This document shows positions 42,725 to 54,861 of a DNA stretch of 64,000 nucleotides, in pieces. Position 1 is the stretch's first letter. The number at the start of each line of letters is the position of its first letter. This stretch comes from Megamerina dolium. Its lineage: Eukaryota; Arthropoda; Insecta; Diptera; Megamerinidae. The notes under the pieces are model-generated. The model was given only the letters and a program-made list of their open reading frames with translations, did no database searches and was not told where the DNA came from. The position numbers were made by a program, and so were the translations under genes. The stretch covers positions 410,001-474,000 of the forward strand of contig OY978525.1 in assembly GCA_963854835.1 (NCBI GenBank). The letters run 5' to 3'.

Positions 42725-43345
42725 GTTGGATGAAAGCATGCCCGATGCCCGTATATGAGAAAGGATACCCCATAATTTGCGCCAACTACTGTGGTATATG
42801 TTTTCTTACTATCGTATACAAGTTTCTATCGAGCTTACTGTGTGAAAGATTGAAGCCTATGCTTAACCCGATTAGACTTTATCAGTATGGCTGCAGACCT
42901 CGTAAATCTACTTTCGCCAAATCATGGAGAAGACCCAATAGAAACAGATCAACACACACCATCTATTTGTTGATTATAAACTCGCGCATCCCTCTTTGCA
43001 GAATAACATTTTATAACTCACGTTGTGCAGTGAACATTTGGAAGGACTTCTCCTCGCCGTTTAATATAGAACGAAGTTTCAGGTTAGCTGATTCGTTATC
43101 GTGCGACTTCTTCAATCTTATGGCGAAAATAATACAAACTGGTGATCTACGACATAATGGCATTGTCTTCAACAAAAGTATAATGATGTTAGCGTATGCT
43201 GATGATATTGACATAATCGGCATGAACACGCGAGCAGTCCTTAGAGGTGGAAAGAGATCCGCGTCGAATGAGTCTTACGGTGAATAAGGGCAAGACGAAG
43301 TACCTAGCGTCAACAAACAAAGAGTTCCGGCATCTTCAAAAAGTT
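42725..43345 (+). pseudogene. RTE-type LINE reverse transcriptase, decayed copy A
   Basis: The plus-strand frame (with internal frame slips) holds PIICANYCGICFLTIVYKFL, RLYQYGCRPRKST, a deleted middle, FRLADSLSCDFFN, and the catalytic box LAYADDIDIIG. A KGKTKYLASTNKEF piece follows in another frame. Motif order fits an RTE-like element; several residues are changed and parts deleted. Confidence 0.85.
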
Positions 43346-43354
43346 AATAAGATT

Positions 43355-43580
43355 AAGTGAACAACTGCAGGCCAATTACACTGCTTAGTATTACTTACAG
43401 AATATTTTCCAATGTGTTGCAAACCCGACTGCGACCATTCGTCAATGAAATCGTAGGCAACTACCAAGCCGATTTTAAATCCGGGAGAGGCACTATGGAC
43501 GAGATATTTATCATAAGACAAATACTGAAAATAACCGAGGATAACAATATCTCCCTTTTTCCACTTATTCATAGATTTTA
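43355..43580 (+). pseudogene. RTE-type LINE fragment, copy B
   Basis: A second, different reverse-transcriptase start: NCRPITLLSITYRIFSNVLQ, then GNYQADFKSGRGTMDEIFII and RQILK. It repeats the N-terminal RT region already seen at 42770, so it is a separate copy inserted next to copy A. Confidence 0.75.
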
Positions 43581-43839
43581 AAGCGGCGTTGAGTTTGGTA
43601 TTCCTTGTGATACGTCACGTTAAGGCAGCAATGACAAATGTATGGAATGTTTTACGAGTTGGAAATTAATTGTCGTCGGAATTTATATCAAGAATTTATA
43701 TGTGTTTAACCTTGAAAAAGTGAAGGGATTCTGACGTTAGCGCTAGCAGTACAATCTTTTTTAAATCGACCCAATTCCTGACTTGCAACCTGAATAGATA
43801 ACCTAAAAGTTACGTTTCTAAAAATTGAAAAGACTGCGA

Positions 43840-44225
43840 AGGAGGTGAGTCATAATAAATGAAGGAAAAACGAAAATGATAGTTTCTACTACAGCAAAAT
43901 CGGACAGAACCTTTGAATTGGTGAATATAGCATTGAAGTGGTTGATAAATTCAAGTACCTAGGCATCAATATAAGCAAATAACAGAAACAAAATAACAGC
44001 GGAGATAGATCAGAGATCAGTTACTTCGGACTAACCTTTTATAGGTCAGTCAAATTCTCAATTTACAGCACCCTTGTTACTCCTGGTCTAACGGACGCTA
44101 GCAAAACGTGGACGTTAAGCAAAGTCGACCAAAACTAGTTGAATATTTTCGAAGGAAAGGCGCTTCGGAGAATTTTTGGCACTGTGGAGAAAGCGATGTA
44201 ACCACGAATAAAGTATCATATATAG
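43840..44225 (+). pseudogene. RTE-type LINE fragment, 3' part
   Basis: Broken plus-strand frames give EGKTKMIVSTT, VVDKFKYLGINIS and KTWTLSKVD, then LNIFEGKALRRIFGTVE. These are the post-catalytic RTE segments in order. It likely belongs with copy B, with an intervening deletion. Confidence 0.7.
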
Positions 44226-44297
44226 ACAACCTTGCATAAGATTGTACAGCTAATGATGATGATGGTGAAGATGATTAATATTTTAAGCCTTACACTT

Positions 44298-44866
44298 TAA
44301 GGGGCACAACTAGTTTGACTACCTGGAAAAAGGTAATTTTTGTGAATTGTTTAAAAAAAAGTATTGCATGTAATGTTTTAAAATTTTGCAGATATATTTG
44401 CGCATAAATAATGAAAACAAAGTAATTTTTTCAAGAGAAAATATTCGATTTTCAGCGAGTTATTCACCTTCTCCTGAGTCTTCAAAAAAAAAGTTCTCCC
44501 AATGCTGCAGTGATTGTAGCCTGTGTAGGCCTGAGCCTGAAATCAAGAAAACCAAAAATTTTATTGAGCTAGATTATATTTTCTATATAATGACCCTCTA
44601 TTGTAAAAAAAAATTTAAATACAACAAAATGGCGGATTTTTGAAAAAAAAAATCTTGCTAAAAAATCGGACGGTTTTTTCACCTGGCATTATTACAAATC
44701 GGATGATTTGTTATCCAGTTACAGCTGCAGCAAATGTGAAAAATTTAGTTGTGAGAAAAACGCGTTTTAAGGTAAAAGTCTGTAACTCAGACATTTTTTG
44801 AAATTTGCACTTGAAAGTTATCGAAAAAAATTAAATTAAAAATTTTAAACTAGTTGTGCCCCTAAA
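44298..44866. mobile_element. TIR element (~570 bp), AGGGGCACAACTAGTTT ends
   Basis: The left end TTAAGGGGCACAACTAGTTT and the right end AAACTAGTTGTGCCCCTAAA are inverted repeats. The interior open frame (44386-44643) has a Cys-containing stretch but no recognised domain and is likely element-internal. Confidence 0.8.
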
Positions 44867-45593
44867 TACATATCAAACAAGTCACTCAATGACCCGATGA
44901 GTTACAATACGTACATAATTGTGATCTGCCCACATTTTATATTAGTACTATTAGGTACGGCTATAATTAAGCTGGTCTAGAGCGGCTGAAGCAGTCTTTC
45001 AGCATTCTTAAGTAGTGACAAGGATATGTGTAGACATATATGTTGTTTTGATTAGATTGTCTCAAAATGTAATACACAACATGATTAATTTGGTGAAAAA
45101 GGCCTAAAAAATACAATGTAATTGTAGATTGTGTGGTTTTCGAGAAAATTAAACTCAAACTTTAACGTTAATTACCCAAAACTAGTCGAATGTAACACAC
45201 TACATTCTTTTTCGTAGGAGACGACGTTTGCATAATTGGGTTAAGTGAACCTGCGCACATTAACGTGACTTCGTTACCTACATGTATTTAGTTATAAAAA
45301 CATATCAATATTCATCACCAACACTTTCAACTAAGAATCAGGAGCGAAGAGTTACATTTTTAAAGCAAAACAAATTTACCAATTTCTAAAAAGTACCTAA
45401 GGTATTCAATTCCTTTTATTTATAGGACATTCGGTTACGTTTTTGTAAATATCCATTTGTACGAACGGTATTTACTTATGTATATAAAATATACATATAA
45501 ATGTAGGTACCCACATATTGTCACTTATACTTTGCATACACTTTTAGATTTATTGATAAGAGTTGGCGAAAAATCGATTAAACATAAAATAGC
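44867..45593. other. CNG channel upstream region
   Basis: Presumed promoter/5' UTR region; no clear core element or gene seen. Confidence 0.35.
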
Positions 45594-48500
45594 ATGGAAA
45601 GCATTGGACGTTTACAAAAAGTAAGTAAACAAATATGTATCTATTTTCTCCTTTATGTTACATCCAACAGGAATGTATGAATGCATGTATGTTGCATTCT
45701 CAATGAATTTATAATTTTAGTCGAACTAGTTTCACCTGACATGCAATCTACTATAACTATGTATACTTGTATGTCTGAATGTATGTACATATATAAATAT
45801 TTGGAAGTGTTTTACAGTAGCGTTTACGCATATTAAAAAATAATCGATTGCGTGTATACTCGTACTGTTTGGATAGTCAAGTAATTCAAATTGCAAAACA
45901 CGTCCAAAATGCTAGTACTAGCTGGAAACAATTTGTGTGATTGTGTAGGTTACTAAACTAACATATTTTTCTAAGACTGTTTATTGATTGGCTTGAAGCT
46001 GTTGACAATAGCCAGTCATTCATTCAGTTTGCAATTGTGTCTGCTTAAAGTGTGTCGATTCATTTTTACTCTAAAGAGTCGTCAAATTGCAATTTTATTT
46101 TTTACTTTCTTGCACTAGCCCTTTGACTGCAACAGTGAGACTCAATCGTTGCTAAAGTCATCTCCGAATATTTTAGAGAATTTTCCTTATAATGATTTTA
46201 AAGTGCCTCTTGAACGAAATCAACATCACCGTATGACGTCACCTCCACTTCGAGTAGAACATTTAAAGTCACCGCAATTCTGTGACACTATTGAAAGACA
46301 TGCTTTTATGAATAATGTAATCAACACAAATATGAAGAGCTCTGATGTCTGTTACTCATCGTCAGATCGAAAGGAAGCTAGTGTACGGCGGAGTTTAGAA
46401 GAAATATCCAAAGAGATTAAGGAAATCGGAGATTGTCTTACCATGACGGAGCATGTCGTATACCTTGAAAGAAATCGTGATCGTGAACTACGTCGCAAAC
46501 GAAATAAGGACAACCTTAACAAAGAGAACACAACTCCAAGCCCAAATAAATCATGTCACAATCTGTTACAGAAAAGTCCTCCAGTTACATATAAAATTCA
46601 TTCATTTAAGAAACGTCGTAATAAGATAGGCAGTCCAAAGATCTTAAATTCCAGACTATACTTTCGCAATGGTAGGATTGGATGCCTGGAGGCAGAGAAG
46701 CAAAGTTCCAACATCGAGAGTACTCATGCGTTGGTGAAGCATATTCTTCAATACGAAAATGAAAAACCATTGGTTAGTCCTGAGAGTGTAAGACGTGTTT
46801 TGAGCGGTGGTAATAAGCCTGCATGCAGTACTCATTTAGACGCACAAGAGATTGTACTACTTCCTGGTCAAGTGGAAGACTCCTTCGCACAGACGCTCGA
46901 CATAATTGGATCAGGTAGTAAAGTTCAATTGACGTCAACAAATGAAGTGGGAACGCTCACCGAAGAAACATGCGATAATAATTCACATCCAATCGTTGAT
47001 GAAGATGAGCAAGATGTACAAATTTGTTACAATGAGCTACCAGATATTCCTAATGATGAGAAAAACATGGGTCCTCCCGATGGTAATGCAAATGGACTAG
47101 AATGTGAGATAGCAATTGGGAGCGACAATGAGCTTGGTCATATGAACATTAATCGTTTTTCTAGCGCCGGCAGGTAGTTTTAAAGTAAATAAGCTACACA
47201 TTATGCATGTACAATTGTTTCAATTATTTCAGCCTAGATTCTGAAGGTCGACAATTTTTACGAAATCAAGTTCGTCATTTGGTACGACGTTTTACCGCAC
47301 GAGCTAATAAAGTTAAATCTCAATTAGAACTACCGCCAACACCGTCAAGCAGTACCAGCGACCCTTCTCCACCACCTACTACAAAAGCCGTCAAGTCGCC
47401 AAATCAAAGCAGTTCTTTATTAATTAAAGCTAAACTGCAAACCACTCAATCTCCAAATCGCAATCCACTGTTCGAAGCAGATACACCACGATCGAATGTA
47501 TGGATTTGTTCCAGTCTATGCGGTAGTAATGAAAATGTGAAGACATTGGATCCACAAGGAAAAATATATATATCATGGTTGTGCGTGGTTTCATTATCAT
47601 TCCTTTACAACGCATGGGTTATACCCCTGCGCTCCACTTTTCCATTTCAAACTAAGGAAAATACAAACATGTGGTTAGCGTGTGACTTTTGCGCAGATAG
47701 TATCTACTTACTTGATGTAGTATTCTTTAAACATCGCGTAATGTATTTATTTGAAGGTAGAATATCAATGTCTTATATTTTCTTATATCATTTAACCATA
47801 TACATATATTAATATGTAATATATTGTAAAATTTATTTTAGGCTTTTGGGTAAAGGATAAAAATCTGACTCGTAAAAATTACATGAGGAAGTTACAATTT
47901 AAGGTATTTGCGGATCTACACGATGCTTTGAAATCATACTTAGACTCTCTGTTTATTTTTCTCAGCTTGATTTACTTGCATTGTTACCATTGGAGTTGTT
48001 ATATTTTAAATTCGCTGTATATTTGCGGTTTCCGCGTTTTTTTAAGATACAAAGTTTTTGGGAAGTTTTTAAATTATTGGACCGTGTAATTTCTTCGCCA
48101 CATTTCGTAAGTACATCCTGTTATTCTCCTGGTGTTCTCAATGTTTAATCAATATTCATTGAATTCTTAGGTGCGTGTATCGAAAACTCTTTGCTATATG
48201 TTATATATGATACATCTGACAGCTTGTGCATATTACGCCTACAGTAAATATCAAGGTTTAGGAATAAATCGCTGGGTGTTTAACGGCAAAGGGCATCCTT
48301 ATGTCAGATGCTTTGCATTCGCTACTAAAACTGCCACGTCAATCGGTGAATATTATATGAGTCAGAATGTGTAGGAATGTCTGCTAACGAGAATCCATAT
48401 TTTATTTTAGGCAAAAATCCTAAACCAGAACATGAGGGAGAATATGTTTTTATGACAGCTGCTTGGCTTATGGGTGTTTTTGTATTTGCATTACTCATTG

Positions 48501-49665
48501 GTCAAATTAGGGACATTATTTCAACAGCAACAAGAAATAAGAATGAGTATCGACAGTTAGAAGATGAGACCCTGGAATACATGCGGCGATTGAATCTACC
48601 GAAAGAAATTCAAAGACGTGTTAAAATGTGGTTCAAGTTTACATGGGATCAACAGAGGACTTTAGGTAAGCTGAAGTAATCTGAGAAATGAAGTATTCTC
48701 ATGATACCTATATGAATTTGTGTACTATTTCAGATGAAGCCAATATCTTAGATTCGCTTCCAATAAATCTGAAAACAGATATTGCGATTTCTGTGCATAT
48801 ACAAACATTATCGAAAGTACAACTTTTTGCTGATTGTGAAGAAGCTCTTTTACGAGATTTGGTACTGAAATTACGGGCTGTTACATTTTTACCAGGCGAT
48901 TATGTATGCCGCAAGGGTGAAGTTGGTCGTGAAATGTATATAATTAAATTGGGCCAAGTTCAGGTTATGGGTGGCCCCAACAGTGACATTGTTCTAGCTA
49001 CTTTATCTGAGGGCTCAGTTTTTGGTGAAATTAGTCTTCTAGGAATCAATGGTGCTGATCGGCGTACAGCAGATGTTCGATCAAAAGGATATGCGAATCT
49101 GTTTGTTTTATCCAAATCAGACCTTAACGAAGTTATTGCGTACTATCCAAATGCACAAGCGATTTTAAAGAAACGCGCAAGGACATTGATAAGAAAGAAT
49201 GCTGCTCGTGAACGGGAAGAAGAACGTGCTAGAAGTGCACTACAAATAGATGTGGTAATTGGAAATCCAAAGACTCCCGAAACGCCTCCCAAATTATTGC
49301 AGACGGTAATACAGGCTCTTCCGTATGAGTCGCCAGCTGTAATGTTAATAACAAGGGGATCAAAACGTACACAAAAACGTGTTCCATCACAAATGGAGAC
49401 AATCGAGGATAACGAAACCAAGGAAATTCATGAGAAGAAATTGGACTGCAGAGATAGCTTCATCATCAATAAAAGAACCCGCTCGCCAGACTTACTCTTG
49501 TCTATTCAAAATGAACTGAAAAATAAACACAAATTTATTAATTTGACAGATTCGCAAAAAGCTCTGATTATATCCTCATCAAGTAGTAACTCGATCGATC
49601 CATTAAATACCTATGACGACGAAACGATCTATGTCAAAACAAACGGTACGAATAGTGGTCCATAA
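45594..49665 (+). CDS. Cyclic-nucleotide-gated cation channel subunit
   Basis: A plasma-membrane cation channel subunit opened by cGMP or cAMP. Exons: 45594-45620, 46119-47173, 47233-47756, 47842-47903, 47966-48106, 48171-48345, 48411-48665 and 48734-49665. All are GT..AG with matching phases; 3171 nt, 1056 aa. An N-terminal cytosolic region of about 470 residues has no clear domain. S1 about 474-495; S2/S3 include the [14 protein letters not shown] motif. S4 ([12 protein letters not shown]) is in exon 5, S5 at about 609-627 and S6 at [17 protein letters not shown]. The C-linker follows, then a cyclic-nucleotide-binding domain (about 780-890) with the phosphate-binding FGEISLL...RRTADVRS. The pore reads ATSIGKNPKPE rather than the CNGA-type TIGETPPP, with Lys where the pore Glu normally sits. 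That suggests a modulatory (CngB/CG17922-type) subunit. The 9-codon first exon is the least certain part. Confidence 0.92.
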
Positions 49666-49751
49666 AGAACCATATTTATTGCATGGCTAAGGTTTCCAAC
49701 ATAAAATCATTTCACGCACATATATTTTTTGTATTAAAAAAGTACCCGCAA

Positions 49752-49757
49752 AATAAA
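49752..49757 (+). terminator. CNG channel poly(A) signal
   Basis: AATAAA 87 nt after the stop codon. Confidence 0.55.
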
Positions 49758-50019
49758 AACATATTTATTCTTTAATATTTATTTCACCACCTTCGTCTTC
49801 ATTAAAAACAACAAACGCATGCCGACACTGAATCCAATTGCCCGTATATTTATCGTTGCATTGCAACGAATTTTGGTTAATTGCTCAAATTTCAGTTTGT
49901 AGAAAACAACATAGATACTTATAATTTATGGAAAGAAAAAAAAAACATGCATTTACGAGTATTATAATAACAAATAATTTTTAAATATTCCTTCAGAGAG
50001 TAACATTTACTTAAATAAA

Positions 50020-50378
50020 AAAAATAAATAAATATGTGGCACTTAAAGCCCCAAAGGGCTCATTGGCCGAGCTTCTCTTCCATTACTGTTGTGCGTCTTA
50101 AATTTTGGACAGTATTAGAATGGACCTACTTATTTTAGCCGGTTCCGAACGGCAGAACACTTGTGACATCACTTTTTCTGAGCTTTGTCACAGAGTTCTT
50201 TTTAGAAGCTTTTTCATGGCAAGTTGTTACTGTCGTAAGAATTGCCAATTGCTTGCCGACAGGTGGGTACCGTTTGAAAGAAAAATCTTTTCGATATTAA
50301 ATTTGTTATGCATCAGCCGGGTATTGAACCACGACCTACAGATCAGAAGGCGAACACACTAACCACTGAGCTACGGCA
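50020..50378 (-). mobile_element. tRNA-derived SINE, near-complete copy
   Basis: Read on the minus strand: the head from 50378 has an A box TAGCTCAGTGG and a B box GGTTCAATACC, spaced as in a tRNA. A body of about 270 bp follows, ending in an A/T-rich (TTTA)n tail (plus-strand AAATAAATAAATATG at 50020). It is more than 95% like the copy at 58793-59150 by eye. The open frame at 50105 is a by-product. Confidence 0.85.
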
Positions 50379-50864
50379 AATGTATTCTTCGTTTCTTTTC
50401 CGGGGGTCCATCAACATTAACATTTTCTACTATGTTGGCTTCATTTAAATAACACAGTTATAACCTTACCTTGCATTATGCTGCTTCGGCAATATCTTTA
50501 TCTATTTTTTTTTTTAAAATAATTTTCTAGCTCTTTCAACCGTTCCAAGTCATTTGCACGTGCTTTTATTGTCAGTTGGCCCGAATAATAAAAACATTGA
50601 ATCTGCGTAGTCCATTTTTCCAACCTTAAATGGACGGGGACAACTTTTCGCATATGGGCAATCTAATATATATATTAATGTTTGAAACAAACCAAATCAG
50701 TTATTAATTCTTTTGATTTACACTTTGTATTCCATCTTTTATTTACAAACTATTACAAAAACTATAACAATCGTATTATATTCAGTCTATTTCTAAATGT
50801 TAGAAATTGATCTTGCACTCTACGCAGACAGACAGAATAGGAGTTCTAATGATTAACAGCTTTT
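50379..50864. other. Cuticle gene 3' flank
   Basis: No gene seen. AATAAA on the minus strand at 50738-50743 (TTTATT on plus) is the probable poly(A) signal of the cuticle gene. Confidence 0.45.
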
Positions 50865-53800
50865 TTAAGCGCGAATATCTTTGTAGTGTTTCTCGTCATC
50901 ATCTTTATCTAATTTAATAGAGTATTTTCCAATCAAAGAGCCTTCAACATCAGCTTGTCCTTGGGCATTAAATTGAGGTCCATCTCCGATTTCCTGTGTA
51001 TCCTCTTTTACAACGCGATAACCATTCTCATCGGCTTCATAAAAGACAGTGCGCATTACGAAACCATCACGGTATGAGTACATACCCTTCACTTTAGTCC
51101 CATCTCGCGTCTCTTCGCGTTGAATGGCACCATCGTTAATATCATCTTCAACTTTAGAATTGAACGCGTACTGGGCGCTTTCGTTCTGAATACGTTCCAA
51201 TTCAATCTTTTCCGCATCATCATCGCGTTCCTATCAACAGAAAAGTACAAAAATATTATTATTCAGCTAATTATATTATACAAATTAACAATGTATAACA
51301 GTGTATAACAAAGATTATAGTTGATTGTTGTCGAAGCTTTTGAAGCTTCATTATCCGTAATAAACTTTTTGTCCAATAGGGAGTAACTCTTACACTATGA
51401 AGGTTTATTTGATAAGTAAAATCGGTTTTTTATTCAGTATTGTTCGACATACTTCGAAATACTTGTGCCATGAAACTACCTACCCATTAAAAAAAAAACA
51501 TTTTTTTCCTAACACTTGTATTTATTATAACTATTAACAATCCTACATTTTTAAAAAACACCCTGTGTATTCAGAATCTTGTAATATAAGCTGCGATCTT
51601 TTGTACGCGAGTTGCATAAGAACAGTCGCTTATTTATCGAATTGCATGCAAAGCAATAACAAAAATAAGTAACTAAAGGAAAATTATAAACCAGTAAGTA
51701 ATGAAAATTATAAGCGATTTGGTGTTCTGTTGCAACTCGCTTACAAAAGAATGCAGCAATAATTAAAAATATTTAAAATATGCTCTTCATATTGATCTTC
51801 TCGATCATGATTGAGGTTTGCTGTTGCATTTGCCATACTTGTGAGATAAATTTCTCACTCTTCTTCAATTTTTTTACTTTAGTACAAATAAATTGTTAAC
51901 AAATTCAAAAATTCAACCAGATTTTCGAAATGTTTGAAATAACTTTGATCTTGAGTTCTTTAAGGACTTCAACCAGACAAAAGATAGTAGAAACTTGATG
52001 AGAAAATTTCGCGTAATATATTTAAAAATATATTTGTACAATGTATTTTTTTTGCAAAACTTTTTTCAAAATTAGTATTAGGAGGTGTGAAGAAAGATCT
52101 ATGAGGAGACGAATCATTGGTTTAAATTTTACTGGATACAATTGTAAAATAGTTAAATTGTCGACGCACGTCGCTTTAACATTTAATAAAAAATATCTTA
52201 ATTGGAGACAATCATTGATTAAAAATATATTACTCAGTTTACGTAATTATTACTGTTTCGTGTTTTAGTTTTCACATTCAACTTTAAAAAACACGAAGCG
52301 TGCAAAAATACTATTAGGGAAAGGCCTTTAATCATGGTAAACTTAAGTACAAATTGTTCCTGTGTGAAGAAAAATGAGTACATTTTTAATCTCTGTATAA
52401 TAATTTACTTTTTACTTTTAAAAGACCTACGCCCTTGTCTACTTCGTAGTTTTATTACCCTTAACTTGATAATTCAAGTAATAAAATGGTGCGTGTTTCC
52501 TCTAAGCATGCAAGGTGTTTTTAAGACCGTATGACTTAAAAAAAATAGGAAGAAGAAATGCCGAAAACTGCTGGTCTATCAAAATTAAAAATATGAAAAT
52601 ATATTGATACATTAAACCCCTGGTTGTGTATAGGGGCCAGACATCTCAAATGCCTATTTTTCCTACCATTGTTTCAAATTATATTCTAATTACAAAAACT
52701 TAATCAAATAACAATAAAAAAATTTTGTTAAACCCCATTATCTTTATTTTAAAAAATTTTTCAAAACTCCAAATCGTTTGTACAACTAGAGGGTTAATAA
52801 TGTTGCCACTAAATGAAGAGATTTTCTGATATTTTTATTAATATTGCCTATCATTCTTTTTATAAAATCCCTTCCGACCCATGCTATTCCAGTTTTAAAT
52901 TGCCTTATAAATAATTAAGTCTACCCTAAAATGGTGCTGTAGGTGATTCGATTGATGCGTTGGCCTTCAGCGCGTGAGGTCGAGAATAACATTATTTTTT
53001 CTAGATCTGTGAGAAACCTCAGAATAAATGACATGTAATTTAAATCATTTTATATGAACAGCTCATATGAACGCACATAGTTCCATTCGGTTTTATTTTA
53101 GACGAAACATATGTTTGCTACGACTGCACAACATACAGTGCGTCAATTCAAGCTTTAACTACATTCGTATATATTGAACATATTGAAAAAAGAAGGATTA
53201 GGACTGGTACATTATTTTTTCGTGATAGAATATAAATAATAATATAAATTCTTTGCATATACATATATATTTAATGAATGTGAAAACCATTACTGAATAT
53301 GATTCAAAATGTTTGTCATTTGCCTTTTGGCTGAAGTCGGCTTCTCACCATCGGTCGCAGTACTAAGTGATTATAAAGATTTGATATTTTTGGACACTAA
53401 TTCATTACTTTATGCCGACAATTTCCAAAAAGAACGCATGTTTTAATACACAATAGTTACGCTCTCAATACACAGTTTGTTCTTCATATTCAATAATATT
53501 GTTGAACAATAATGAAGTTGAATAATGAGCGAGGCGTTCAATTGCAGGTTTAGATTTAAATTTCTTGTTAATTGCTATTTCCAAGTTTGAACACTACTAG
53601 GAAATAAATTTAAAAAAAATAATAAAATGTATGCAGAATGCAGAATTTAAACTTCCTAAAGTCAGTACTTTTACTGACTATAGAGTATTCGGAGCTCCTA
53701 AACATACATACAGGCCTCGGAGAGTTTAAAATTACATATATTCAAATTATTATGTGAGTATAATAGAGAAGATAACAGTAAAAAGTAATAGCAATGAAGC

Positions 53801-54720
53801 ATAAAAAGATAAAGATAAAATATAACGAAAGTGTTATGGCGACGACGAAAATATTTAAATATGAATGTATTTATGTAGAGAATTATTCGACGAGGCATTC
53901 AGTTTAATTTGAATAACGTACTAATCAAGAAGTTAATTAGGCGCACATTTGCATTACGAATATGTGTAAGTTCTACAGAAAATAATCTTGTTATTTCGTA
54001 TTAGTACATATGCAATTTATATTCATTAACAGCTAACAAAAAAACAATCTTCGCGTTAATAGTAGTCATTGTCGCATCTATAGTCATGGCACAAGGTTTG
54101 TGTGTTCCAATATTGATATTTTCATATTTACATTGATTGAGTCGCTTAGATTGTCCTTCTTCGTCAAAGGTTTCAAATTGCACCCCAAAATGTTTGCAGG
54201 ATAGTGAATGCAGTGCAATTGGTGGTAAATGTTGCCCTAATTTATGCAATGCCCGTTCCTGCGTCCAATCAAATCAACTTGGCAACTCGGGAGGCAATAC
54301 TTCACCGTTCAACAAAAATTGTATGCAGCAGGTGGTGAAGATTTTTAAATGAAATTAAATCGAACACATTTTCTGATATTTCTAGCTGCTTCCGGTTCGT
54401 ATTGCGGCAATGTTAAATGCAGTTCATTTGAGAAATGCGAAATGGATCGTTCGACAAAGCGCCCCAAGTGTGTGCGTACTTAAGGAATACCAGACAATTC
54501 AGTTTCCCCTTTCGCCACTTTCAAAAAATTTTATGAAATAATCCTCTTGCAATACTACTAATACTAATATATACATAAACATAAATGAATATGCATAATA
54601 TAGGTACTATCACAAAAAATTATATACTTAATCCGCGGTTTTTGTTATTCTTAAACTCACAATGGGCACAGCGCTGGTAGCGATCACAAAAACCAATGCA
54701 ATTAACACGTATTTAATCAT
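50865..54720 (-). CDS. R&R-type cuticular protein (Cpr family)
   Basis: A secreted structural protein expected to bind chitin in the cuticle. Exon 1 (54720-54661) encodes a signal peptide, MIKYVLIALVFVIATSAVPI, ending in donor GTGAGT in phase 0. Exon 2 (51230-50865; acceptor TGATAG) gives the rest, 141 aa in all. The Rebers-Riddiford consensus is clear: an acidic strand (YAFNSKVEDDINDGAIQREE), then GTKVKGMYSYRDGFVMRTVF and YEADENGYRVV. A 5'-exon-only signal peptide, the lone intron position and family size fit Cpr genes; the fly Cpr60D is a plausible orthologue that I could not test. The long intron (~3.4 kb) holds the WAP gene on the opposite strand. TATA and Inr are at 54861-54823. Confidence 0.9.
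51231..53961. other. Intron of the cuticular protein gene
   Basis: AT-rich intron sequence. No transposon or RNA that I can name, and open frames lack domains. The right-hand part (from about 53700) should contain the WAP gene promoter. Confidence 0.4.
53962..54483 (+). CDS. Secreted WAP-domain protein nested in the cuticle gene intron
   Basis: A small secreted cysteine-rich protein; WAP (four-disulfide core) domains often act as protease inhibitors or antimicrobials (family knowledge). Exons: 53962-53965 (only ATGT), 54033-54095, 54150-54320 and 54386-54483. Phases agree; 111 aa. Exon 2 supplies a signal peptide core (TIFALIVVIVASIVMAQG). Exon 3 carries a WAP pattern, CP...C...CLQDSECSAIGGKCCPNLC...C, with eight cysteines. 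Exon 4 adds a second small Cys module (YCGNVKCSSFEKCEMDR, then CVRT). It is transcribed opposite to the host gene and ends about 180 bp from the host's exon 1. The 4-nt coding part of exon 1 is inferred from phase and a GTAAGT donor. No AATAAA is evident. Confidence 0.82.
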
Positions 54721-54822
54721 GACTATTAACGAATCAAGGACAAAAAAGGAACACTTTTCAGATTAATTAAATAATTGATCACTGTAGTACTTCGTGTTGT
54801 TTGCGGATAAAGTAAACTTTGA

Positions 54823-54861
54823 ACTCTGATTTCAGACTTGCAAATATACATCTCTTATATA
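54823..54861 (-). promoter_or_regulatory. TATA box and initiator of the cuticle gene
   Basis: Minus strand: TATATAAG at 54861-54854 and an Inr-like TCAGAGT about 32 nt downstream (A+1 near 54827). This lies 107 nt upstream of the start codon. Spacing matches fly core promoters. Confidence 0.7.

Noticed and set aside
44386..44643. 85-aa Cys-containing plus-strand frame as a host gene
   Set aside because: It lies wholly between the inverted ends of the 44298-44866 element and has no known domain.
50340..50380. Possible tRNA gene (A and B boxes on the minus strand)
   Set aside because: The sequence does not fold into a full cloverleaf and recurs with a long shared 3' body, so it is a SINE head.
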